The notes beneath the pieces are model-generated. The model did no database searches. It worked only from the letters and a program-made list of their open reading frames with translations, and had not been told where the DNA came from. Source: Toxoplasma gondii ME49 (lineage: Eukaryota > Apicomplexa > Conoidasida > Eucoccidiorida > Sarcocystidae). From it: a stretch of DNA of 64,000 nucleotides. Every line of letters begins with the position of its first letter. The first letter of the stretch is position 1. This document shows, one piece after another, positions 39,501 through 50,966 of this stretch. The position numbers were made by a program, and so were the translations under genes. The DNA is taken from contig NC_031478.1 in the NCBI RefSeq assembly GCF_000006565.2, positions 6,893,057-6,957,056 of the forward strand, written 5' to 3'.

Positions 39501-40361
39501 CACAACATCCCTTGCGCCAGGGATCCGGTCCACACTAAGGTCTACGGCTCGCCTGCAGACAACTCGAGTCGCCCCTTCTTCCTTGGGTTCTTTCGGGACA
39601 GCTGGCAGTGATCCTTTCGAGAAGCAAGCGTCTGCGGATGGCGAAACGCTTGAGTGCAACGCGAGCGCCCTGGTACCGACGGAATCAGACAAAAAACAGT
39701 GGGGATGGAAGTGGGAGTTCCAGCAAGGTGGAGGGCGACCAAGATCCTTTTGCGCCACCGATGAAGGTGATGACGACGCGGCTGTAGCGGAACGCTGGTG
39801 GGGCACGTCTTGGGGAAGGAACCAAACAAGATTTCGATACAAGGGTAGGTCACTTTCGCGCCCCCATCCACGACGACTGAAATGCAGCCACGGAATATAC
39901 TAGATGTGTGACATTGGATCTTTTAAAAGTTTGAGTTTAAGGGTAGGAGTCGTAGGAAACGTGAAATTTAGAAGAGAGAAAAATTGGAGGAACCACGAGC
40001 GGCAGACCCGTGACGCTCTCCAAGTTTGCACTGGAGACTGTAAATGGGATGGCGGTTGACAGGGGAGCATGTGCTTGGCAGTTCAGTAGGCTGAAACAGG
40101 GCGTATGAATATGTGGTGGACTTTGTTTTTCGTGGATGTGTGTCTGCCAACTCGTGCACAGGACGATCGTATGGCGTGGTTCCAGGAGAAGGGTGGAAGC
40201 TGCTCGAGGACGAAGGGACTTTGAAACTGCTGAGGCCGAAACGGAGATTCGGAAAGCATGCACCCAAACGAGAACGGCGTAGCATGCGTCGAGCAACCCT
40301 CAGACGAGTACGCCAGCAAGTGCTGCAGCATTCACCTACAGCTACGGCAAACGGAACGTAA
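36555..40361 (+). CDS. four-exon 986-residue protein with mitochondrial-type leader
   Basis: Exons 36555-37586, 37728-38256, 38645-39844 and 40162-40361 have good borders (donors gtgagt, gtaagc, gtaggt; acceptors gtgtgtag, tatgcag, gcacag) and phases 0, 1, 1 that all fit. The ATG at 36555 gives MAHFQKILRSRQLKRSLSV followed by a long stretch almost free of acidic residues, as in mitochondrial presequences; the frame is open upstream to 36024. Exon 1 continues into a Ser-rich acidic region. Exon 2 is a well-ordered helical region (FMFLLVKHFPAEVCLKVL). Exon 3 holds acidic low complexity (EEETDSDVDSDDVDELL). The C-terminus is very basic (RPKRRFGKHAPKRERRSMRR), suggesting RNA binding. A mitochondrial RNA- or ribosome-associated role is inference; no family is recognised. 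Confidence 0.75.
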
Positions 40362-40764
40362 CAAACCTCCAGGCAAAGAACTTGATATTGTTCTAATTCC
40401 CCGTGGTAAACACAGTCAACGAATGGCGGAAGGAGCATTTATATGTTATGAGCTACGTTGGCTAGTTGGACACAATCTACTTGGGAACTTCATTTTCTCT
40501 AGAGGGCCAATGCGAACTGAAGACTTCTCACATGCCGTGGTATGACTGTGTGTTCTTCTGACGGTTCCCAGACCACTGCAGTTGCTGTGGTGTGACGTAA
40601 GGAGATGTCGGATTGTGGGTCAAGGCAAGCGGCACAGTGGTGCTTTAGTGCTTGGCAAAAGACACTACCGGTGCTGCGCTACATCTGCGACAGCGATTAA
40701 GAGAACTACAGGTGCTGTCACTGTTAGTTGCCGCATACTGTGAACAATCCACGTCTTTGGTAGT
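40362..40764. other. convergent intergenic region
   Basis: About 400 bases between the ends of a plus-strand and a minus-strand gene. I see nothing coding; it probably holds two 3' untranslated regions. Confidence 0.4.
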
Positions 40765-42383
40765 TCAAGACCGCGAGTTAGACGGTGACGCGACCAGTGT
40801 CACAGTTGATTGGCGAAGGCGCGTCCATGTGTACGGATGTTGAATAGGAAACATGCGTATAATTTCCAGAAACAGAAATGTGAGAGTGATCAAGGTGCCC
40901 AGAACTGTCCAAGCGACTGCGGTGCCTGTGTATTGGTATTCATAGCAGTGACTCTTGCAAGTCTGGTCAACCGCCTGCGTACCATTGCTACCGAAAAAAG
41001 GTTGCAAGAAATTTTGACGGTTGAGGGGACCGTCATCTAAGAGAAGAAAACAAAACATGAGTGGTCACCAATTTTCCCTGCCAACGAAAATCGTAACCCA
41101 GGACGATTCCGCTGACACACACAGATGGTTGGTTTGACAAACAAGTAGCTCATTGCAGAGATGGCGCGGCAGGAGTCTCCAGACGTCAACGAGTCACCAC
41201 CGGACGGACCAAGCATCACATGCTCTCTTCGAAAACTCAGCCGTTTTTCGTTAGGTGGCACAACAAGCAAAGCATCGTCCACCTTCCCATCACAAGCCTG
41301 CAGATTAACGGGACACTTCCCGTTTCATGAGAAAAAAAGCGGTATGATCATATGTGACGCCACACCCACACCGGAAGGTGACTCAGCTTGCATTTCCCCA
41401 TCTAAACACGCCACACGCAACAGCCGACTACTGGTCGCCGATGCACTATAGTAGCGTCCTTTGTTTTTCCATTTATGACCTCGGTTTATTTCTTTTCCGC
41501 AGCTTACTGTGTCTCGCTTGGGGGACCCACAGGACAACGGCCCCGTCACGTCACCCCCCCCCCGTTGTTACAAGGATGTGTAATTCACGTGGCTAAAAAG
41601 AACGCCCCATGTATAAGGAGACGTACATGATAATTAACCACTTTGTCGAGGATGCGCCTGTAGCGAAATAAGGGACGTAACATCTGTTTTCATGTACTGT
41701 CTAACACCAGTGGGCACCCTGACACAGTACGCAGAACCCTCTGTCAAAAACCATACGGCTTCTGTATGACGGTTCGAAGAACCCACGCATCGCATTCGCC
41801 AAATGGAGAAGCAGGGTGAACAATTAGAAGTTCCTCTAGACGAGATCGTTCTATAGAAGGGGACATCCACCATGATGACGTTTGTGTTGACACTACTGGA
41901 AGACATAGTAGGCACTTCATTTCCATGTACAATCAGCAGCCACATCCACATTTTTACATGGCCCTCCCATCAGCAATTTCCATCTCTGCTGAGCAACGAA
42001 CTCGCTCCCGGAGAGGTCAGCACTGACTTGTCTTTGGAGGCGCTTCAGAATGGTGGAGCGCATGACCCAAGGAACTGGATCACGACAACAAGTACGCGAT
42101 ATAAGATTCCTCAAAAGCACATACGGAAGATGCGATCTAGTTGTACGGTTGTGCTGTAATCACAAAAGCGAACTCGAAATCGGATTACCTTTCGCTGTAT
42201 CAGAACAGTAACATCAGCAACATCATTTCCTTCTGGACCTACGGGGACACCTAATATCGCACCCACATGCCAGCCAGAAAGCATTTGGCACAGGACCCTA
42301 ATTCGCCACCAGATTTTAGAAAAATACCAACCGATATGCCCTCGAGGGGCGTGGCAAACATCGTCATCGAACGCCACAGTCAA
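40765..42383 (-). CDS. multi-exon membrane protein, partial model
   Basis: Two exons are clear. The first spans about 42383-42189 and ends at a gtaatcc donor; it encodes a hydrophobic segment (WWRIRVLCQMLSGWHVGAIL) followed by GPEGNDVADVTVLIQRK. The last is 41036-40765, behind a very strong acceptor (tgttttcttctcttag); it has a Cys-containing loop, one strong membrane segment (VAWTVLGTLITLTFLFLEII) and a Ser/Arg tail to the stop. An intermediate exon at 42042-41958 (QRQVSADLSGSEFVAQQRW) follows 42189 in phase. The path from 41958 to 41036 is unresolved; an open frame at 41282-about 41150 is a candidate. The first exon start is not an ATG, so the 5' end is missing. At least two membrane spans; function unknown. 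Confidence 0.5.
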
Positions 42384-42426
42384 ACTGTCTTTCTACAGAG
42401 TTTCCTATGAATAAGCCCATCGTCCT

Positions 42427-44820
42427 CTACTCTTCTGCTGCCAGTAAATCTTCATTCTCTTCTATTGCCGCGTCAGTAACTTGCGAATGGACGTCATGAT
42501 TATCATGATCGACAGCAAATCCATGATAACCCTCTTCTCGTTTACAGCTGTCAGCCATTGCATCGTCTGAGAGTAGTTCATGGTGGTGTTCACCAGACTG
42601 AACTTCCCCCCCCGCACCACCCGATACCGGAATCAATAGTTCCCCTTGCTGTTCTTCATCATCAGGTGCCAGTCGCAGTGCTTCTTCGTATTGCTCTTCG
42701 TCCTCCAGTGGCACTGTTTCTTCTCGTCTCTCTACGCCCTCGGGTACCTGATGTGTTTCGATTGCACCGCTTGCCTCCCTGTCCTGAAGTGGCGATTCTT
42801 GACGACTCACACGCCCGGCGTCAGTCTGTTCTTCCGTGGCAGCATGAGGTACTGGCAAGGATGGTTCCTCCTCTGCGGTTTGATGCGTCACTCCTAAGAC
42901 TGTTTCAGAAGGACTAGTCCCTGGTGCCACATTTAAATCCTCTTGGCCGATCCTGCCGCCACCGTCATGTTCTATCTCGGGCGGATCTCCCGATACAGTC
43001 AACGCTCCTTCGCGTTGCTGGTCCTCCACTGCATGGGACTCCCCTTCGTGCGACACCTGTGCAGCCGAAGATGATGCAACGTCCTGCACAGCGTCTACCT
43101 CTGGCGCGTGCCTGGCCCTCCTGATTAGATTGGGAGGCGGCGCCTTGCCAATGTTCAGAGCCGCTGCACCTACTGCGTTGGCAAGAGCCTCAATCTTTGA
43201 GCATGCGTGGTGAGAAACCTCAACGTGTTCGGATGTGTGCACCCAATCTTGTCCCTCGTGTTCACTAGCTGCTTCATGCAAAGCTGTCCCTGGAAGCTTT
43301 GTCGAGACGCAGTCCTCACTGTCTCCCCATAACGGAAGGTCGCATTCTCCGGGGTCGCCGTGGTCTCCGTCGGTGCCATGGGCTTTCGCCGGACGATATT
43401 CGCGCCCATAACGACTGGCGATGTCAATTGTCGCTAGTAGGGCCTTTGTTTTCGCTATATTAGCACATCCTGCTGTCACCTCATGATCAACTACTGAAAG
43501 CGTCAACTTATCTGCTGGAGGTCTCGGTTTCTCGAATTGTTCCTTCAGGGCACCCACACCTGGCCCACACACGGCACTGATGTGCTCTTCGGTATCCTCT
43601 GAAAGCTTTACCATAGTGCTACAAGCGTCTTCTTTCTCTGGCTGGTCAACCGCCCTCGCCACCCGCGTTTGCACGTCTGCTGCTGCCGCAAGACGGGCTT
43701 TCTGCTTCTGCTTCCACAGCGGCTCTGGTTTAGGTTCCTCGTTCACATTCTCTGTTGTTCTAGACTTCCTAGACGATGGGGACAGAGGCATCAGAAAATC
43801 CTTTCCTGGATGTGGCAAATGTTTCTCAAATATCTGTCTTAGCTTACTCACACCGGCAGAACTGGGCCGTTCTGAATCTGCCCCATCCAAGTCATTCTCA
43901 TGCTCTCCCAGTTGGCTTGGCTGTTGAAGGTCCTGAGGACCACCAGTTGAGACACTCGGCAACTTCGGTTGATTCATCTCGCCGCCTTTTTCCTTAGTCG
44001 GTACACTCGTGCATTCTGTTCCACCGGTAGGCGCCAAACCTCTTGTCACTCTCGAGGTTTCTTCACTATTTGATGGTGCGTCTAGATGGTCGTTATAATC
44101 ACGACACTGGTTTTTTTGCGATCTCTTCTCGAGCTGCTCCCAAATTTTGGTAAACACAGTGGTCTTCTCCGTACGTTTGGTGACGCCGTGAGGATCAGCA
44201 CTGATATCTTCTGATTTGCTCTTTCTGTCTCCGCTTGACATTGCGTTTCGACAAGATTCCGAAGCATTCGACAGACTGGTAGGTTTGTTGCCTCGAGTAG
44301 ACGTGTCTTGTGTATCTTCACTGTCACCATGTCCCTCAACATAAAATGTTGCAAGGTCTTCTGTTGAGTTGTTTGCGGTCGTTGGATCCGCCAAGGCTTC
44401 CTTCACGGGCAAGACCTCCACTTTAGCCACTGGATGCTGCTCGGGGGAAGAAGTCACCTGTGTCTCACCGCAAGCATTGTCCTGTACTGCAAGTCCTCCT
44501 TCCGGGTCGTGATGACAGCTTTGGGTTTCACACTGTGCTCCGAATTCACCAAGAGTGGATGGCGTCGGCTCGCATGTTAGTCTGTTGGTGTCTCTATCTA
44601 ATGCAGACTGAGAAGTTTTTGTAGTTTTTTTTCCCCGAGCGCTCCCCAGGCTGTCATCGGTTTGTGAGCACACAGGCTCTCCCCGAAGATGCACATCTCC
44701 CATTTCGCCGGATATATGACGTGGCAAATCAGTGGACACTGCCATGTCGGCAACTGGCCTGTGTGGATCAGCCGCAGCCGAAACACTTGCAGCCACTGGA
44801 GTGCTGTCCTTATCCGCCAT
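42427..44820 (-). CDS. acidic low-complexity protein, single exon
   Basis: A continuous 797-codon ORF from ATG at 44820 (MADKDSTPVAASVSAAADP) to TAG. The protein is strongly acidic and polar, rich in Glu, Asp, Ser, Thr, Gln and His, with no signal peptide or membrane segment. It ends in a run of acidic residues (AAIEENEDLLAAEE). A more ordered stretch around codons 340-520 includes basic helices (EPLWKQKQKARLAAAADVQ) and a Tyr/Gly motif (IASRYGREYRP). Such proteins are usually largely disordered. It is transcribed divergently from the transporter gene at 45867. Function unknown; the ORF length makes coding nearly certain. Confidence 0.8.
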   Translation of the reverse strand: MADKDSTPVAASVSAAADPHRPVADMAVSTDLPRHISGEMGDVHLRGEPVCSQTDDSLGSARGKKTTKTSQSALDRDTNRLTCEPTPSTLGEFGAQCETQSCHHDPEGGLAVQDNACGETQVTSSPEQHPVAKVEVLPVKEALADPTTANNSTEDLATFYVEGHGDSEDTQDTSTRGNKPTSLSNASESCRNAMSSGDRKSKSEDISADPHGVTKRTEKTTVFTKIWEQLEKRSQKNQCRDYNDHLDAPSNSEETSRVTRGLAPTGGTECTSVPTKEKGGEMNQPKLPSVSTGGPQDLQQPSQLGEHENDLDGADSERPSSAGVSKLRQIFEKHLPHPGKDFLMPLSPSSRKSRTTENVNEEPKPEPLWKQKQKARLAAAADVQTRVARAVDQPEKEDACSTMVKLSEDTEEHISAVCGPGVGALKEQFEKPRPPADKLTLSVVDHEVTAGCANIAKTKALLATIDIASRYGREYRPAKAHGTDGDHGDPGECDLPLWGDSEDCVSTKLPGTALHEAASEHEGQDWVHTSEHVEVSHHACSKIEALANAVGAAALNIGKAPPPNLIRRARHAPEVDAVQDVASSSAAQVSHEGESHAVEDQQREGALTVSGDPPEIEHDGGGRIGQEDLNVAPGTSPSETVLGVTHQTAEEEPSLPVPHAATEEQTDAGRVSRQESPLQDREASGAIETHQVPEGVERREETVPLEDEEQYEEALRLAPDDEEQQGELLIPVSGGAGGEVQSGEHHHELLSDDAMADSCKREEGYHGFAVDHDNHDVHSQVTDAAIEENEDLLAAEE

Positions 44821-45866
44821 GCCTTGCAGTCGTTCGGGGTACCGGCCCTCGATTATCAGTTATAAAATCACTTGACTCGCAGCTTTAAAATAGGGCCAAA
44901 GAGCCCTTCTTCTAAACTATTGGTGAACAAGTCTCCTCAGGAATTGCTAAGCTGATGGATAATAATCGCAGCAGTTGCTAACGAGAGAGACCTGCAGAGC
45001 CTAGGACACAAAAGAAAGACTGGTAGTTCTTAATAGAGGTGAAGCGTGATGGAGAAGACATAGGAACAACATCAAACTGAACTGCACACCCACTCCTCAA
45101 CTGTTATCACGGTGTGCCGGTAAAGCGAGTCAAAAACCATTATGATGGTCGACCGCTCTGCGGTGAACGATATAAAAAACCACAGAAGCAGCATGCAAAC
45201 AACACCCTGTGGCTATGGTACCATTGAAACGCCACAACAAACACAACCAAGCCGCCAACGCTGCTAGCTCTTGGTTTCTGCAATATCCTTGAGGTGGACG
45301 CAAGGTCCCATTAATAATGAAAAATTGCTTCAAACTCAGTTCTTGGTGCAGCCGGACCAGCGGCGGCCGGGCGACTATCGCTGGTCAACAGTGAATCGGC
45401 ACAGCGAAAGCAGAGTCGAAGCATATGAGAAGTGAGTCCACCTTAAGCATCATTTGAAACTGGTCTGGAAGGTGAAAACAACAAAAAGACGGTGTTTCTT
45501 CCTGGGTTCAACGGGGTCGGGAACTCGCTTCGCCGGTAAGCTAGTCGCAGTTCGCTTGCGTAAAAAAGCGCGGCCGCCACGTTGGACGGGCGGTCACAAC
45601 CACAGTTTAGAAAGCACAACGACCCTTATTCCGTAAGGTGAATTTTTCCCTCCAGTGCTTGTCCCTCTTAGAATTCAGGTGTACTTAGTCATGCGAGCGG
45701 AAGAGACTGACCGATTTGAGGACGAAACATTGAACTTGTTACGGTGTACATCCAGGCAACGGATGAGGACCGCACCTACTGACGAGCCACAGTAGGCGAG
45801 ATCTATTTTCCCTTTTCAGGACGAAGGACACTAGCTTCAGTTGGAAACCCTGTCCACCTTACAAGC
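44821..45866. promoter_or_regulatory. divergent promoter region
   Basis: About 1 kb between two head-to-head genes (acidic protein leftwards, transporter rightwards). No convincing ORF lies in it; short frames at 45130-45333 and 45454-45636 lack support. Both promoters and leaders must lie here, but I can name no motif. Confidence 0.4.
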
Positions 45867-47910
45867 ATGACAGGCACTGCCAGCGCCCTTTTGAAGGCGC
45901 CTCGTGAGCTCTCGATTATTCTTGCGTGCGAGTTTGCCGACTCCTTTAGCACTTTCGCTCTGGACTATGTGTTCGTGTTGTTTCTTAGTAGCATATTCAG
46001 TTTCAGCGACCAGTTGGCTGGATGGCTCTATGGTATGTATGGACTTATGGTTCTAGTGTATGGGGTTGTCCTCGGCCCGCTTATTGACAACATTGGAGTG
46101 AAATGGGCACTGGTCGTAGGTTCGATCTTTGCGACAGTAGGCCGGCTCTCGATGGTATTCGTGTCTGAAGCAGCCCTTCTTCTGGTAGTGCTCTGGACAG
46201 TGTTGCCTATGGGTGTTGCAATGACCAGTAATGTTCTCAAACTTGGGATAAGGAGGTACACCACAAAAGCCAATCGTTCCCCCGCCTTCGATTGCTCGTG
46301 AGTCCGCACAATTGCAAGGCAAAAACAAACAGATGTGAACGCATGGAACTGCAGGTACTTCACCATCAACTGTGCAGCCTTGAGCTCTGCTGTTCTCCTG
46401 ACAGGAACGCGGGCATGTGCCTCGCAGTACGGCCCTTACTATAGGCTCTACCTACTGCTGGCGTTTTCCTGTTGCCTCATCCAGTTTATCCTGGCGTGCT
46501 GCCTCAGGGAAATCGTTGTTCGTGAGGGTACCCACGACGTCAGGGATTTCTGCATTGAGGCTTCTCACCCTGCAGAGGTGATTGCTTTCGATGATGTGCG
46601 CCGCCCTCCGACACACACGCGATTTTCTTTATTGCAGATTATCAAAGGCGTGTGCAAATCACCGAACTTCTGGAAGTTTGTGGGCATTTCGCTTCTAATC
46701 TGCACAGGTAGATCGAAAGCAATGTTTTATTGGGCAATCATTTGCTGAATTGTGATGATCGTTATAGGAGTCGGCACATGTCTGCGGTAAGCGGATACTT
46801 CGGAGCCATACAAGCTGGAGCCTTGCTTGTATATTTCTGGCTCTTGAACAGACACTTCGGAAGTACATTCCCGAAAACATTCACAAGAGGTAAAGCCTCG
46901 TACATATATCTACTTCTAGCCGATAAGCCATATCGCCACTTAAGTGAACGGACCGAACGCACCGTTTGAGCTTGTGCTCTCCATCAATCCACTGTTGATT
47001 ATGTCAATGATGCCGCTTGTATCGCTTTCCCGTCTGAATCACTACATGCCTACATATGAGCTTCTTGTACTAGTAAGCGCGTACGACTATGTTTCACGAT
47101 TCCGTCTTTCAAATGCTAACGACAGGGTTCTGCTATCTCGGCACTATCCATGTTTGTCATGGTAAGAGCTGCCGATCACACACACACGTGCCGATGCCGA
47201 TTCTCAGCTACCAGGGCGTCTCGTCCTCCATAGCAGCGGCTGTCATAAGCATTGCACTCTTCACTGTTGGAGAGATGATCTGGGCGCCGCGGTTCCTTGA
47301 GATGTCTGTTATGGTACGGCTGCTCCCTCCAAGAATGGAGAACGTATACAGAGTCACCATTTTACGCTTGATTCTAGGTTGGTGACGAAGGACGGGAAGG
47401 AACCGGTAAGTGCCCAGCATAATGGAAAGGCTGCTCGGAGGCGCTGCGATTCAATTTCTTTGTTTGTAGTCATCGCGCTTACCGGCTTCCCAAAATTCAT
47501 TTCTCGTCTTCTTGCTGGTGGATCATCAGGTTATCTATTGCAGCGATACTGTAAGTCACGTATGCATGGGGGATCGGCCTACATTGTAATTTACCCTTAA
47601 TTAGGCCCTCAACAAGGGATTTGCCAAAGCGGAGGGATGGTCTGGTCCCTTATAGGATTGTTAGCAGGTGCCGCCCAGAAAAAGTGAAAAACAACGAACT
47701 TGAATGGATACTCATCTCTTTTTTCCAGTCACCACTCCGGTTGCATTATTAACACTGAGAAAATCCCTCGACACAAGTAAAAAATATGATACGAGGACTA
47801 GTACGAACCCACACTTGTACCATAAACGTTTCAGACAGCAGAACACCATGCGACACAGAAACGGCCCAAGTTTTGCTAAAAAGACAAGCTGCTCCTTCTG
47901 GCCAAGATGA
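45867..47910 (+). CDS. major facilitator superfamily transporter, nine exons
   Basis: A plasma- or organelle-membrane transporter of the major facilitator superfamily. Exons 45867-46297, 46355-46723, 46852-46889, 46945-47072, 47126-47161, 47215-47377, 47470-47550, 47605-47667 and 47729-47910 keep phase throughout and give 496 residues. The first exon has four membrane segments with the family loop motif (GPLIDNIGVKWALV). Later exons give FTRVNGPNAPFELVLSINP, GSAISALSMFVM, GEMIWAPRFLEM, FPKFISRLLAGGSSGYLLQRYC and TTPVALLTLRKSL, a layout like peptide/POT-like MFS proteins of protists. The second exon's donor (AAT|gttttat) is weak; the stronger gtagat site 16 bases earlier breaks the frame. Substrate cannot be told from sequence. 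Confidence 0.8.
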
Positions 47911-48938
47911 TTTACCCAGCCGCAATGTGAAGCTTTCCTCTGATAGCACTTGAGCAGGCAGTTCGTTAACGGCGAACGAGAAGGGGGAGACAATCGCTCA
48001 CTTAGGGGTATCGGGCACATTTGTCTGGAGCTCTTTGCCGACGATGGTGTGAACGTCTGTGTACTGCGAAAAAAAACAGGTTCACGGGCAACAATTCTGT
48101 CAATCGTTCAGCAGTGACGAACAAGACTATCTGCAGAAAGGCCAGGTCCGTGCAGGCAGCCTACATCTAGTCTCGGGCCGCGTATCACACGTTAATCTCA
48201 CCTTATTCACGCAGCGATCCAAACAGCTGCTTTCGCCTGCGTCCAACGTTGATTCCTTCACGTCAGCTACACACTTAGTCCAGCATGTGTCCTGAATCCT
48301 AAAAAAAGAGCAAGCAATACAAAGCAGCGCCACGGGTCGAACCACAATCTTACCTATTTTGATTACACAGACGTATGCTGTATCACCAAGCAACAACAGG
48401 ACGACTCCAACCTTACCTCCTGTACAAGTCTGCCATTCCCACAATCTCCACCACAGCCGCCTGCACAGAATCCATCCTTTCAGTCATCAGCCTTTCCCGC
48501 CTGTTTCAGTGTTGATGTCAGAGGAGAAAAAAGGAGATTTTAAGGAGTTGCACCAAAGTCTCCTGCGCAGTTGACTGCGACTTCACGCGAAAAAGTCTGC
48601 ATGCAGGGCGGCCGACCACTTAGCATGCGGCGTAGCCGACAAAACACGACGCTAGTACGGACTATCTTGACTCCACTGAAGAGCTATCACACCGAGTGTG
48701 GCTGTTTCATCTTCACATTTTCATCTCCGCTACGTCTCTTTATCAGTTCATGCCATTCAATCGCGTTCCATCATCCTGGTGTTTTGAGGACTTGCAGCCC
48801 CACAGAAGCGGCTGTCGCTTGACTTAAATTACCGAAATTACTGTATCTTGCATCTTTTTATCCACGGAAACATTTTAATTTGCGATATCTCTGCAGTCCT
48901 CGACGTTTTCTCCCATTTATATTGTTCAGTGTTGCACC
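47911..48938. other. intergenic region
   Basis: About 1 kb between two plus-strand genes. Short frames on both strands overlap and have no splice or start support. It probably holds the 3' end of the transporter transcript and the promoter of the RRM gene. Confidence 0.4.
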
Positions 48939-50054
48939 ATGACGCCTGCGGCATCGTCCTCAGGCGCGGTTTCCACGAAATCGTCGCGGAAGGCGGCAAA
49001 AGCCTCCATGTCTCCGCGGGACTATAGGAGTAGGGCTACATCGACCTCTGGAAGTATCAAAACTTCTAATAAGGGCGGTAGAGTACCTGCTGTAGAGAGG
49101 CAACGTGCGGGCAATGAGGGGAAGGCTGACGAGTCAGATGCAAGTAAACAAAAGGCGGCAGGTGTGACGAAACGACCATCAGGGGATGTGCGAACAAAGA
49201 GGAAATCCGTGACACGGCAGTCACCAGGAGGGCCAGATACTTCCGATCATACACACGATCTAGGAAAATCCCGGTCAAGGACGACTACAGGCACCCGCTC
49301 GGAGCAGTCACGCAGCAAAAAATCCCTGGTTTCAAACCGCGGCGTCATATATTTGGGACACTTACCACAGGGCTTTTTTGAGCCTCAACTGAGAAAGTTC
49401 TTTTCACAGTTCGGGAAGGTCACGAGGGTGGAATTACGGCGAAGCAAACGAACTGGCAACAGCAAAGGATTTGCTTTCGTGGAGTTCGAGTTACCTGAAG
49501 TCGCAGATATTGTTGCAGAGGCAATGAACAACTACATGATGTTCGGGCGAACGCTTGTCTGTCACGTTGTTCCCCCTCAAAATCTGTCTGAAAAGGTGTT
49601 TTCAAATGCTGACAAGAAGTTCAAAAGGGCTCCTTCACGGCTTATTGCCGCTGGTAAGCACAATAAAGCAGAAGGAGAGATGGCTTCTGCAAGACAGGTG
49701 AACCGGAAAATTGTGTCTGGTCTTAAGAAACAACAGCGCTTAAAGGAACTTGGAATCGACTACACGTTCAAAACTGTTCTCGATGATCTGAAGGACAAGG
49801 GGGACGCCGAAGAGAGCGGGAGGCATCGTCGCAGTGTGCAAGCGTGGGTACAAGCGCAACTCCGTGAAAAGAAGCAGCGCAAACAGGACAAAGCGATGAA
49901 ACGGCGGGAAACACTGCGACTGAAAAGCCGCAAAAGGTCGACGGCAACCGGGTTCAACGAAGTCGTTTCTCCAGAAGAAATGGAAGCAAGAAAGGAAAAG
50001 GTGGCTACCCACCCAGATGACGAGCCGTCACGAAAAAGAGTAAAGCAATGCTAG
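48939..50054 (+). CDS. nucleolar RRM protein, NIFK/Nop15 type
   Basis: A 371-residue single-exon protein. Residues 1-130 are a basic, Ser/Thr-rich disordered tail. Residues about 134-212 form one RNA-recognition motif with both signature strands: RNP2 VIYLGHL (136-142) and RNP1 KGFAFVEF (176-183). The segment between and after (FFEPQLRKFFSQFGKV; AMNNYMMFGRTLVCHVVPP) matches the NIFK/Nop15 group, which binds pre-ribosomal RNA during large-subunit (ITS2) processing in the nucleolus. The C-terminal third is Lys/Arg-rich and helical, ending SRKRVKQC. The family match is by recognised motif spacing and wording; nucleolar location is from the family, supported by the many basic clusters. Confidence 0.85.
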   Translation: MTPAASSSGAVSTKSSRKAAKASMSPRDYRSRATSTSGSIKTSNKGGRVPAVERQRAGNEGKADESDASKQKAAGVTKRPSGDVRTKRKSVTRQSPGGPDTSDHTHDLGKSRSRTTTGTRSEQSRSKKSLVSNRGVIYLGHLPQGFFEPQLRKFFSQFGKVTRVELRRSKRTGNSKGFAFVEFELPEVADIVAEAMNNYMMFGRTLVCHVVPPQNLSEKVFSNADKKFKRAPSRLIAAGKHNKAEGEMASARQVNRKIVSGLKKQQRLKELGIDYTFKTVLDDLKDKGDAEESGRHRRSVQAWVQAQLREKKQRKQDKAMKRRETLRLKSRKRSTATGFNEVVSPEEMEARKEKVATHPDDEPSRKRVKQC

Positions 50055-50966
50055 CCCTAATTGTGTTTATTCGTGACCAGACCGTCCTGTCTACTTCCTT
50101 CCGACCTCACCGATTGTGTTTATGGTTAAAAATGCGTATATCGTGTGCTGCACATGGGGATGGAGGCTGTTCCGTAAACGAGGCACTTGTGATCTCCTTT
50201 CCTGCTGAAAGGATGATCTTTCTGGCAAAGGTGTCCTCTCAAACGCTGAGCGATGCAGGTTTTTGGTTGGAACCGCTTTGTACGTGTTCTCTGTAATTGT
50301 TTTAAACAGCTCTTAAAAGCGGATTTGTAGGCTTAAACGGCTGAGGAGGACTCGTCTTGCGCTTAATGGACACAAGTATACATTAGGCAATAGCACACAG
50401 CCAAATCGTAGCTACGGGACGTTAAAAATTTTTTGGTAGATCACAACTATTCAGCGCAGCTGAGCTGAAAGCAGGTGTAGCGCACACGGCACCCACTGTA
50501 GAAAAGGGGAAACGGACATCAACGATCATTTTCCTAACCCTGGTAGACAGGCTGGGGTGACTAATCTATCGGCTGGACATTGCATCCGTTGACAAGGAAA
50601 TGCTTTCTTGGAAAACGGCTGAAGCATCATGACAGATGCTCTCAAAATACTGTTGACATTTTGGAAACAGCCTTTGTACTCAGGAGCATTCTTGGCGGTT
50701 ATGGAACAGGGAGCTTCGCCGGTGGATCCCACAGTTGAAGTTGGGCGTGTTCTTCCGAAACTGCACACATGCATAATGTTGCTTTTGTCTCTCCACCGTA
50801 GTTTAGGGTGTTGCGTCTTCCCACCCGGGACTGAATGCGCACCCACGTTAGTCAAACAGTAGTTGAAGGTTTGCGTTACTTGTCCAGCGACCTTGCAGGT
50901 GTCACAGCCTCAGGTTCGCCACAGTGAAAAATGGTGTTCTAACTTACAGAGGATAACGCCCTCATC
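50055..50966. other. convergent intergenic region
   Basis: This lies between the RRM gene and the minus-strand gene ending at 50967. A 77-codon ATG ORF at 50629-50862 (+) and an overlapping 109-codon frame at 50526-50855 (-) compete for the same DNA; neither is supported. Probably untranslated 3' sequence. Confidence 0.35.

Noticed and set aside
41161..41451. 96-codon plus-strand ATG ORF
   Set aside because: It overlaps candidate exons of the minus-strand membrane gene and is only Ser/Thr/Pro-rich sequence; no independent support.
42558..43927. Several plus-strand frames of 80-120 codons
   Set aside because: They are antisense shadows of the acidic 797-codon ORF.
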